Below, in pieces: positions 1 to 7,124 of a DNA stretch of 64,000 bases. The notes under the pieces were generated by a model that worked only from the letters and a program-made list of their open reading frames with translations, was not told the origin of the DNA and did no database searches. This DNA is from Klebsiella pneumoniae (GTDB lineage Bacteria > Myxococcota_A > UBA796 > SXON01), in assembly GCA_945861635.1 (NCBI GenBank), contig CAMAWH010000003.1, forward strand, positions 62,001 through 126,000. The letters are read 5' to 3'. The translations under genes and the position numbers were made by a program. The stretch's first letter is position 1; every line of letters starts with the position of its first letter.

Positions 1-690
1 CAGCCCCGGGACGATGCTTCCCGACTGAGCCCGCAGCACTCCCGCCACGACGGCAAGCACCAGGATCGGCGGCAACGCCGACGGCGTGTCGGCGTGCATC
101 CCGGTGAACGCGACGATCACAAGCGCAGTTCCAATTGAGCTCCCCAGCTTCTCCGACAGGATTCCCTGAAGCCAACCGCGAAAAATCGCCTCCTCCAGAA
201 TCGGCGCACCGATCGCACCCCAGACCCGTAGCACCCCCATCGTCGAAATCACGGGCGCCGCGCGAATCAGCGTGACGATCGGCTGCTCCACGAGCGGGAT
301 TCCGACACGCTCAGCCAGCGCCCCCCACACATACCAGCTTACGACGACACACCCCAAAGCCGGAGCGGCCATGCGCAGCCACCGCAGCGACGGGCGGGTG
401 AACGCCACCCCCCGTGCTGACGCAACCGCCAGTGACACCGTAGCGAGTTCTCCAGCCGACATCGCGGGAATCCCGATGAGCAGCAGGTCCATCGACGAGC
501 GCGGCTCGTGGCCGAGCAGTACCACGGCGACCACGACGCCGACGACCGCGCCGACCACGCCGACGACCCATCCGGCGAAAAGGTTCACCCATCCGCCGTA
601 CCTGCGCACGCCACGACCGGCCGCCGCACCGCCGACGGTCACCAGCAGCGCAAGCCCCACCAGAGACGCCGAAACGGTCAGCGCTGTCAC
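1..690 (-). CDS. CPBP-family intramembrane metalloprotease (partial, C-terminus beyond window)
   Basis: This is the 3'-truncated member of the minus-strand operon that starts at 2197. The visible 230 residues are very hydrophobic, with a first membrane segment at about residues 5-22 and a second at about 35-60. The CPBP (CAAX protease/bacteriocin-processing) signature is clear: motif 1 EEAIFRG at residues 166-172 with the paired glutamates, and motif 2 FTGMH (FxxxH) at 195-199. The third motif lies outside the window. The family are membrane-embedded glutamate/histidine metalloproteases; the substrate cannot be told. The GTG start at 690-688 overlaps the TGA of the upstream lipoprotein (GTGA), so translation is probably coupled. 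Confidence 0.85.
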   Translation of the reverse strand, partial: MTALTVSASLVGLALLVTVGGAAAGRGVRRYGGWVNLFAGWVVGVVGAVVGVVVAVVLLGHEPRSSMDLLLIGIPAMSAGELATVSLAVASARGVAFTRPSLRWLRMAAPALGCVVVSWYVWGALAERVGIPLVEQPIVTLIRAAPVISTMGVLRVWGAIGAPILEEAIFRGWLQGILSEKLGSSIGTALVIVAFTGMHADTPSALPPILVLAVVAGVLRAQSGSIVPGL

Positions 691-1577
691 CGGCGAACCA
701 CGGCAACGGCCCCGGAAGGCTCGCCGTGATGTGGATAATAGGGAGCGCCAAACACGATGGTTGTGGAATTGCCCGCAACGGCGATCGGGCGGGACTCTGC
801 GCCGACCTCCATCGCATAAGCAACGCGGCCGGATAGCGAAACAAAACGTGCCCGCGCCGGAACAATCCACTTGTTGAACGTGCCGACGACGTACCCGCCA
901 CCGAAGGCCTGCCCGAGATGATCGCCGCGCAGACCCTCTACACAGGGGCCCGCCTCGCTGCACGCGCGCCCTGCGCCGTCGTCCACCTCCATATCGGGGT
1001 CCCCCGCCCAGACCACCCCATCGATCTCGACGATGGCGCCACCCTTTCCGGCACCCAAGATTTCGCCCACCTCCGCGCCATCCGCCCGCGCCCAGCTCCA
1101 ACCGACGCACTCTGCGCCGCAAACCACGGCGAGCGCCCTCCCCTCCCCAAGCCCCACCGCGCCCAAGCCTTCGACGGTCATGTCCCAGGTCTTGGTCACC
1201 GTCCCCGCTTCAATCTCGAAATAAACAAGGTAGTTACTGCTGCCGACCAGGACGCCGTCGGCGTCGGCGGCCCAGGTCCGCGCGCCCGGTACGCTGCCCA
1301 CGCGAACGTCATCGACCTCGACCGCACCCGTTGCGCTACCGCGAACCACTGCAGAACCACTGTACCCGACCCAATCCGACGGGCCCTCGCTTACGACGCC
1401 CGCCACCGTGACCTCACCGGCACCCGGGGCCGCCGAAGCGACGTCTGCGCCGGCCGCAACAGCCGCTCCGTACAGGGAACCCGCCTTTCCGTGCGACCAC
1501 TCGGCCGCGACGTCGACGCCGATAATCGACTCCTCGACGAGCGCTTCCGCGCACGCAACGAAGGTCAGCGCGTACAC
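687..1577 (-). CDS. Predicted lipoprotein, glycine-rich beta-repeat protein
   Basis: The protein has 296 residues from a GTG start that overlaps the end of the upstream methyltransferase gene by 13 bases. The N-terminus VYALTFVACAEA is a minimal signal peptide ending in a lipobox-like FVAC, so I read it as a lipoprotein. The rest is Gly/Ala/Val-rich with alternating hydrophobic strands and repeated G-x-A-V and W-A motifs, as in beta-propeller or FG-GAP-like surface proteins. I do not recognise a named family. The next gene starts inside its stop codon. A start 147 bases further upstream is open in the same frame, but its translation there looks non-native. Confidence 0.65.
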   Translation of the reverse strand: MYALTFVACAEALVEESIIGVDVAAEWSHGKAGSLYGAAVAAGADVASAAPGAGEVTVAGVVSEGPSDWVGYSGSAVVRGSATGAVEVDDVRVGSVPGARTWAADADGVLVGSSNYLVYFEIEAGTVTKTWDMTVEGLGAVGLGEGRALAVVCGAECVGWSWARADGAEVGEILGAGKGGAIVEIDGVVWAGDPDMEVDDGAGRACSEAGPCVEGLRGDHLGQAFGGGYVVGTFNKWIVPARARFVSLSGRVAYAMEVGAESRPIAVAGNSTTIVFGAPYYPHHGEPSGAVAVVRR

Positions 1578-2197
1578 ACGAGCCGTCGGTAGAATCCATG
1601 ACGTTCGTCGAGGATGTCCGGACCGAACGGCGAGGCCTCCGCCACCGCGCGGAGCCCCGCCCACCGCGACGCATCCATACCGAACTTCCGCCATTGGCGA
1701 CGGATGAATCCATCTGGAGGCCACGGTCCGGTCCGCGCGATCCAGTCAGCAGGAACCTCGGCGTCGGGATCGGCCTCGTAGACGTAGAACTTCCCGCCTT
1801 CGACCAACACCCGGTGGACTTCTGCGAACACGGCCGCGGTATCCGTCCAGTGGTGCGCCGCCTGCACTGCAACCGCGGCCTCGAACGTCCGCACCGGGTA
1901 GACGATGTCAACGGCATTCATCCGGCGAAACGTGACGTTCAGCCGGCCCCGCTTGTTGGCCTCGGCCAGCTCCAGCATCGCGTCCGAAATGTCGATGCCA
2001 ACGGCATCCACCTCCGGACGTCCGGCGGCCGCGTGAATCGCGACCCAGCCCGGGCCCGTGCCCACGTCCAGCAGGCTGCCCCGGTGCACGCCGATGTCTG
2101 CGGCGATGAAACGGTATGCCGGCTGATAGTAGCGGCCGGGACCCAGTTGGTACGCCCACGCGGTGAGGGACTTGCGGCCTTGCGGCAGTAGCGGCAT
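1565..2197 (-). CDS. Class I SAM-dependent methyltransferase
   Basis: This 210-residue Rossmann-fold methyltransferase has motif I LDVGTGPGW at residues 43-51 for S-adenosylmethionine binding, and the acidic ribose-binding residue D69 in GIDIS at the end of strand 2. The following AVAVQAAHHW resembles the motif IV region of UbiE/COQ5-type small-molecule methyltransferases. The substrate is unknown. The start is supported by AAAGGAG about 9 bases upstream of the ATG. It is the first gene of a three-gene operon followed, with overlaps, by the lipoprotein and the CPBP protease. It is divergent from the epimerase gene at 2236. Confidence 0.85.
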   Translation of the reverse strand: MPLLPQGRKSLTAWAYQLGPGRYYQPAYRFIAADIGVHRGSLLDVGTGPGWVAIHAAAGRPEVDAVGIDISDAMLELAEANKRGRLNVTFRRMNAVDIVYPVRTFEAAVAVQAAHHWTDTAAVFAEVHRVLVEGGKFYVYEADPDAEVPADWIARTGPWPPDGFIRRQWRKFGMDASRWAGLRAVAEASPFGPDILDERHGFYRRLVCTR

Positions 2198-2221
2198 CGT
2201 CCCTCGCTCCTTTCGGCGCGC

Positions 2222-2227
2222 TAATGT
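2222..2227 (+). promoter_or_regulatory. Putative -10 element TAATGT
   Basis: TAATGT lies 8 bases before the ATG at 2236. A transcript from it would start within a few bases of that codon. It also contains an alternative in-frame ATG at 2224, so its use as a promoter argues for the downstream start. Confidence 0.4.
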
Positions 2228-2235
2228 GGCGGATC

Positions 2236-3240
2236 ATGCCCGACCCGTCAACGCCACGATTGAACCATCGACGCTGGGCAGTAACCGGTGCCACCGGACT
2301 GCTTGGGAACAACCTGATTCGAACGCTGGCAAACGCAGGTGCCGACGTGCGCGTGCTATCGCGCGGCACAAACCGAAAGGAATTGGCTGGACTCGACGTC
2401 GACGTGATCGAGGGTGATCTGGACAACACCGACGCCTTACGACGCTGTTTCGACGGGGTGGAGGTTGTCGTACATGCCGCCGCCGCGGCCGACATTCGGT
2501 ACGGCCGGCGCGAGGAGATGGAGCGCATCAATGTCGGCGGCACCCGGAGCGTCGTGAGCGTGATGCCGGCGGGTGCCCGGCTCGTTCACGTTTCCAGCGT
2601 TGACGGGCTGGGCATGCGTACGCTCACGCACCCCGCGGACGAGGACTGCGAGCCGATCGCTGCGGAAGGCGGCGTGCCCTACGTCGATACCAAGCGCGCA
2701 GCCGACCGCGCGGTGCGGGAGTGGGGGGGCGATCACGTCATTGTCCATCCCTGTCTGCTCCTTGGCGCGTGGGACTGGAAACCGTCAAGCGGACGGATGA
2801 TTCTCGCGATCGCCCGTGGCCTGGGCAGGTTTCCGCCGACGGGCGGCAACAACTTCGTCCACGTGCAGGATGTCGTCGACGGGACCATCGCTGCGGCGAG
2901 CGGAGAGCGTGGCCGCGCCTGGATCGTCGCGGGAGAGAACCTTCCCTACCGGGACGCTTGGGGCAAGATCGCGGCGATCGTCGGCGGCGCCGCCCCCGTG
3001 GCGGCGTTGCCCGCGTGGATGGGCGCAGTGGCCGCGACTGCCATGGAGGCCGGCCGATCCCTCGGACTCCCCGAAGGGGGTGACGTCAACGCCGCCACCA
3101 CGCGCATGGGATTTCTGCCGCACTACTTCGACGGAAGCCGCGCGCGACGCGAGTTGGGAATCGTTGGGCGCCCCTGGGAAAACGGCGTGCGCGAAGCCTG
3201 GGCGTGGTTCGCGCAGCAGCGAGCGGCGATCGGTGCGTGA
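2236..3240 (+). CDS. NAD(P)-dependent epimerase/dehydratase (extended SDR family)
   Basis: The protein has 334 residues from the ATG at 2236; an ATG 12 bases upstream is in frame. It has the extended short-chain dehydrogenase architecture: the nucleotide-binding TGATGLLG at residues 17-24, an acidic stretch DVIEGDL, a HAAAAAD motif after strand 4, a Ser-rich VHVSSVDG and the catalytic Y149-x3-K153 (YVDTK). It most resembles dihydroflavonol-reductase/HpnA-like epimerases acting on sugar-nucleotide or isoprenoid-type substrates. No neighbour fixes the substrate. It converges tail to tail with the amidase gene, whose stop codon begins at the next base. Confidence 0.85.
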   Translation: MPDPSTPRLNHRRWAVTGATGLLGNNLIRTLANAGADVRVLSRGTNRKELAGLDVDVIEGDLDNTDALRRCFDGVEVVVHAAAAADIRYGRREEMERINVGGTRSVVSVMPAGARLVHVSSVDGLGMRTLTHPADEDCEPIAAEGGVPYVDTKRAADRAVREWGGDHVIVHPCLLLGAWDWKPSSGRMILAIARGLGRFPPTGGNNFVHVQDVVDGTIAAASGERGRAWIVAGENLPYRDAWGKIAAIVGGAAPVAALPAWMGAVAATAMEAGRSLGLPEGGDVNAATTRMGFLPHYFDGSRARRELGIVGRPWENGVREAWAWFAQQRAAIGA

Positions 3241-4695
3241 CTACGGAGCGGCGGACAGCGTCAGGGTGTAGTCGAGAACGCCGACATCGCCGGAAAGATC
3301 CTCCGAACCCGTCATTTTCAGCGAAAGGGAGCCGTCCGAGGCGACCTGCCCGGTCAAGTTCGCGCTGTGCCCTTCGACGACCATCTTCCCGGTCCACGTC
3401 GTGCCGCTGACGTTGCCGCTCCAAACGACCTTTCCAGTCTTGTCGCCGTTCTTGTCCAGCGTGCACGTCGCGCTGAGGTAGACCTGACCACCGTTCACGG
3501 CGCCCTGCACATCGCCCGAACACGAGTCGCTCATGCCGTACCCGGCCGACGTGAACTTCGCGTCGAAGCGCCCGTGCCGCGGGCCATCCGCACCGTTGTT
3601 GGTGGGCTGCGGCGGCGTCGTGGAGCCGTTCACCAGCGCGATGTAGCGGTCCCAGTCCCAGCCGCTGCCGGGGTCCGTGTGGCAGCCGCTCCCGCCTCCG
3701 CCGGGGTTGCTGCAGCCCGGGACTTCGAAGTGCCCGATGATGTGAGCGCGATCCTTCGGGATACCGTACCGGTCACAGATATCCCTCGTCAAATCGGCAG
3801 AGTTCTGGTACATCGCATCCGTGTACCATTTGCCGGGGTCGGACACGTAGCCCTCATGCTCGATGCCTATACCCTCGCTGTTGTACGTCCAATACCCGGC
3901 GTGCCAGGCGATGTCTTCTTCCTGAACGCCCTGGGTGATCTGGCCGTCCGACGAGCGCACGATGTAGTGCGCGCTGACCTGCGCCGACGAGTTCTGGAAC
4001 CACGAGATGGCGCCGGAGTAGCTTCCTTCCGTCGTGTGGATGATGACGTACTTGATGCTGGTCCTGCTGCCATTCGTGTAATTGCTCGACGAGGCCGGTA
4101 CGAACTGATCCACAGTACTCGAACCCGTCGTGAGCTGGCGCCGCCATGACATGGGCTGCGGCGGGATGTTGATCACCTCCCCCGAGTCCGTTGTGGCCAT
4201 GATTCCCGCCTGAAGCATGTCGTAGACCTGCCCCGCGAAGCCCTCGGCCACGAGCGGATCGTCGGCGCCCGACCAGCGTGCGACGATCGGGTACCACGCC
4301 TGCAGGCCGTCGACCTTCTCGCCCGTCAACTTCTCCGATTCCAAAGCCCATTCGTGCATGAGCGCAGCGCTGGCTTCGATGCTCAGCCGCGTGGAGGCGT
4401 TCACGTCGTCCGTGTCCGCCCCGATGAGCGCTGCGGCTTCCACGAGCGAAGGGGCGCCGCCTTCGACACGGAGGTCCATGATGCCGACGCCGCTGAGACT
4501 GTTCACCGCACCATCGCGGGCGTTCCATCGGGTCAATGCCCACGACGTCCCGGCCAGAACTTCATACGGAACGTCGTATTCGGCGCTCGCGTCGTGGAAA
4601 GCGGCATCCAGTTCGGTGCTGACAGGGTCAGCCGGCGCGCAGGCGGGGAGGAGGAGCGTCGCTAGAAGGAACAGCATGGGGGCTCTGGAGCGCAC
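3241..4695 (-). CDS. N-acetylmuramoyl-L-alanine amidase lipoprotein
   Basis: The protein has 484 residues from a GTG at 4695; an ATG at 4677 giving 478 residues is equally possible. The signal peptide ends in a lipobox, LLPAC at 16-20. Residues about 30-160 look like a lysozyme-like transglycosylase fold (VPYEVLAGTSW, GVGIMDL, STRLSIEASAALM) but without the expected catalytic glutamate. Residues about 213-355 are an amidase_2 domain: H220 in YVIIHTTEG, E279 in GIGIEHEG, H322 in HIIGHFE and CHTDPG near 338-343, the zinc and catalytic residues of the T7-lysozyme/PGRP family. A C-terminal beta domain follows. It probably cleaves the amide between MurNAc and L-Ala in peptidoglycan at the cell envelope. 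Confidence 0.9.
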   Translation of the reverse strand: MRSRAPMLFLLATLLLPACAPADPVSTELDAAFHDASAEYDVPYEVLAGTSWALTRWNARDGAVNSLSGVGIMDLRVEGGAPSLVEAAALIGADTDDVNASTRLSIEASAALMHEWALESEKLTGEKVDGLQAWYPIVARWSGADDPLVAEGFAGQVYDMLQAGIMATTDSGEVINIPPQPMSWRRQLTTGSSTVDQFVPASSSNYTNGSRTSIKYVIIHTTEGSYSGAISWFQNSSAQVSAHYIVRSSDGQITQGVQEEDIAWHAGYWTYNSEGIGIEHEGYVSDPGKWYTDAMYQNSADLTRDICDRYGIPKDRAHIIGHFEVPGCSNPGGGGSGCHTDPGSGWDWDRYIALVNGSTTPPQPTNNGADGPRHGRFDAKFTSAGYGMSDSCSGDVQGAVNGGQVYLSATCTLDKNGDKTGKVVWSGNVSGTTWTGKMVVEGHSANLTGQVASDGSLSLKMTGSEDLSGDVGVLDYTLTLSAAP

Positions 4696-4863
4696 AGATC
4701 GACTGCACAGAGCATGCCAACACGGGAACCGTCACAATTGTCGGGTTCCGTCCCATCGCGAGTGGGACATGCGCACCCCAGTGGCGACTGCCCGCCCCAC
4801 CGGAAGTGGGCGGGGGAGTCCCGCGGTTGCCGCGCCCAACTATCGGGACTACATGCGACGCCG

Positions 4864-6357
4864 ATGATCCTGCTCGCGGTCGCCGCGTACGCCCTGACGC
4901 CAGCCCTGCGGCCAGCGGCGCCGACGCCGCCGGCGGTCGTCGTACTCGTTGCGCCAACGCTTGCCGCGAACTCGCCCCCCGCCGAATTCATCTTTCTGCT
5001 CGACACGACCGCGGAGATGCTGCCGGTGACCTCGCCGATCGTCGGAGAGATTGCCTCGCTCGTGGAGGTGCTACCGGAAGGCGACCGGATTGAGATTGTC
5101 ATCTTCCACGCGCGGCCGAATGTGGCGCTGTCGTCTACAATTATTACCGAAGCTGGGCGCGCGGCGCTGGCACGGCAGATCCGTTCGCTGGCGGTCTCCG
5201 CCACGGTTGACCGTGACCTCGGCGCGGGTCTCGACGCGCTGGTGACCCAGATCAACCGAAAAGAGGCGCCGTCGCTTGAATTCGCTTTCATCGCGAGTAA
5301 CTTCTGCCACGCGCCGCTGGTCAGCTCGCGCTGGTCGAGCGGCGCTTACGGCTGCAGCCCCATCCGTGGGCAATCCAGCATCGGCGAATCGCTCTCCACG
5401 CACCGCGCCGGCCGGCTGCTGACGACGGTGCTCTTCCCGCTCGCGCCCGCCGGATCGACGGCGGACGGCGCCGGCGTGGACGCCGCCGCGCGGGAGCTTG
5501 ACGCCACCCCGGTGGTGGCGGACCTTCCAGGGTGGTTCGCCGATTATCGCGCACACCTTGCCGACATCCGGGTGCGGCCGGTCGTCGTTGCCGACGCGGC
5601 GGCGCTGACGCTCACCGCCGAGGTGATCACCGCGCCGGGCACCGCGCATCCCGAGGTCGAGCTCGAGCTGCGCACGTCGAATCGCGTCGCCGGCCTGCGT
5701 CTCGACAAAATGCAGGTCAAGGGGGGGAAGATCGTCGGCGCGGGTGCACCAGAATTGGCGCCGAACACCCGTATCAAGATCGCCGTGACCCCGCCCGGCG
5801 CCCCGCTTTCGCTGTTTCCACGGTCCGATACGGTCAACCTGACGCTCTCGCTGGTGGCGGACGGGGTCCTGCTGCCGGAGGCCGAAATCGCGGCCCTGGG
5901 CATCGACGCCAACCACCCGAACCTGGCGGTTGCCGTCAAGGTGCCGTTTCACCGGCAGTACGGATTGCCGCTGCCGTTGACGATCACCGTCTTCGTGCTG
6001 GTCTTTTTTCTGGGGGGCGGCGGCGCCATTGCCGCGCGCGCACGCCTGAAGCCCCGCCGCCTCGGCGGGTCGTTCCACTACCGCTTCCAGAACGGGCCGC
6101 GGGTTGCGCTGCCGTTGGCCGATCTCGCAGAGGCCGCGCTGGTCGTCAAACCGGACAACACCATCGCGCTCGGCGCGCCGGCCGAGGCAGCGCTGATCTT
6201 TCGCATGCGGCGGCCGGTGTGGGAAGTGCATGCCGAAGTGGAGGTCAACCGGGATGATGTCGAACTGAACCGAAAGCGCCTCGCACGCGGTCGTCACGCG
6301 ATCGTGGAAGGGGGAACGGCTTTCACGTTTGGAGAATTTCGATTGACGTGGGAATAG
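4864..6357 (+). CDS. Membrane-anchored von Willebrand factor A-like protein
   Basis: The protein has 497 residues from the ATG at 4864; an upstream in-frame ATG at 4714 adds 50 residues of implausible composition. The N-terminus MILLAVAAYALTP is a signal or anchor. Residues about 35-200 have a von Willebrand A layout (EFIFLLDTTAEM, then GDRIEIVIF), but the MIDAS DxSxS is degenerate (DTTAE), so metal binding is doubtful. A second hydrophobic segment (LTITVFVLVFFLGGGGAIA, near residue 380) is followed by basic residues and a cytoplasmic-looking C-terminal beta domain with a repeated EVHAEVEVNRDDV segment. The function is not recognised. It is divergent from the amidase gene. Confidence 0.7.
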   Translation: MILLAVAAYALTPALRPAAPTPPAVVVLVAPTLAANSPPAEFIFLLDTTAEMLPVTSPIVGEIASLVEVLPEGDRIEIVIFHARPNVALSSTIITEAGRAALARQIRSLAVSATVDRDLGAGLDALVTQINRKEAPSLEFAFIASNFCHAPLVSSRWSSGAYGCSPIRGQSSIGESLSTHRAGRLLTTVLFPLAPAGSTADGAGVDAAARELDATPVVADLPGWFADYRAHLADIRVRPVVVADAAALTLTAEVITAPGTAHPEVELELRTSNRVAGLRLDKMQVKGGKIVGAGAPELAPNTRIKIAVTPPGAPLSLFPRSDTVNLTLSLVADGVLLPEAEIAALGIDANHPNLAVAVKVPFHRQYGLPLPLTITVFVLVFFLGGGGAIAARARLKPRRLGGSFHYRFQNGPRVALPLADLAEAALVVKPDNTIALGAPAEAALIFRMRRPVWEVHAEVEVNRDDVELNRKRLARGRHAIVEGGTAFTFGEFRLTWE

Positions 6358-6405
6358 TCAGGGCTACACGTTTCGAGAATATCGAGAATTCGTCGGCAGC
6401 CGCAT

Positions 6406-6433
6406 TTGACATCGAATCATTAAGCGTTACGAT
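6406..6433 (+). promoter_or_regulatory. Sigma-70-type promoter, TTGACA-16-TACGAT
   Basis: A perfect -35 hexamer TTGACA (6406-6411) is separated by 16 bases from TACGAT (6428-6433) in a locally AT-rich stretch. The expected transcript start is near 6440, which leaves a leader of about 155 bases before the ATG at 6596. It is the best consensus promoter I found in the window. Confidence 0.6.
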
Positions 6434-6595
6434 TGACCCACAAGCGCTTCCCAAAGCGTGCGTGGCTCACCAGGAGGGTGCGCCGGAGGCCCGGTGGCGG
6501 TGTGTCGCTGTCAGAAGGATGGGCCGAACTCAAACCTGCTACTCACGACGGCTTCTTCGGTACGACACACCGGGACCCGTTCGGAGGATACTGTC

Positions 6596-7015
6596 ATGAC
6601 GGGCGAAGAAATCTACAACCTGCTCACCAAGATGTCTGCACGCGGAGACACGCCGCGCAAGCGGGAACGTCAGCTCCGCAAGATCGCCGAAAAGGAAGGC
6701 CTGAGCTCGGATGCACTCCGCGCCAAGGCCCGCCGTTTCGGCAAGAAGGCGGGTCAGACCTACCCCTTGATGCGCAAGCCGGCGACCAAGAACCGTGAAG
6801 CCGAGCGTGAAACCCGCCGGTCGAGCCGCAAGAACTGGAAGGAAGAGCGGGTGGCAAAGGGCAAGGCTGCCCTGGCTCGCGGCGCCGACTGGAAGGAGAT
6901 TGCGGGAATGTTCGGCATCGCAACGGCAGAAGGCGCCGCCCAGTGGTGGCGTCGCAATGTCGAAGGCGTGAAGACCGTTGCCAAGCGCAAGGGTCGTCGT
7001 CGCGCAAAGAAGTAG
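6596..7015 (+). CDS. Small, very basic protein, possible nucleic-acid-binding protein
   Basis: The protein has 139 residues and is strongly basic (K/R-rich throughout, ending KRKGRRRAKK). The start is fixed by CGGAGGATA just upstream of the ATG. Two helix-turn-helix-like stretches can be seen: RQLRKIAEKEGLSSDAL near residue 26 and WKEIAGMFGIATAEGAAQWW near residue 99. Composition and size fit a nucleoid-associated or RNA-binding protein, but I recognise no family. It has a consensus promoter and a long untranslated leader, unlike most genes here, which suggests high or leader-regulated expression. A GC-rich hairpin follows the stop codon. Confidence 0.75.
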   Translation: MTGEEIYNLLTKMSARGDTPRKRERQLRKIAEKEGLSSDALRAKARRFGKKAGQTYPLMRKPATKNREAERETRRSSRKNWKEERVAKGKAALARGADWKEIAGMFGIATAEGAAQWWRRNVEGVKTVAKRKGRRRAKK

Positions 7016-7027
7016 TCGCACTCGTTT

Positions 7028-7056
7028 CCGCGCGTCGGGCTCGTGCCGGCGCGCGG
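7028..7056 (+). terminator. GC-rich hairpin after the basic-protein gene
   Basis: CCGCGCG at 7028-7034 pairs with CGCGCGG at 7050-7056, with further CGG/CCG pairing inside. There is no T-run, so it is a possible but non-canonical terminator. It lies between the basic-protein gene and the convergent lysine-biosynthesis gene. Confidence 0.35.
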
Positions 7057-7124
7057 CACGGTGAGCATGCGCCGTCGTCGCCTGAAAGGGCGGTGGCGGC
7101 GTTTGCTCGTTTTGTCGCTGCGAA

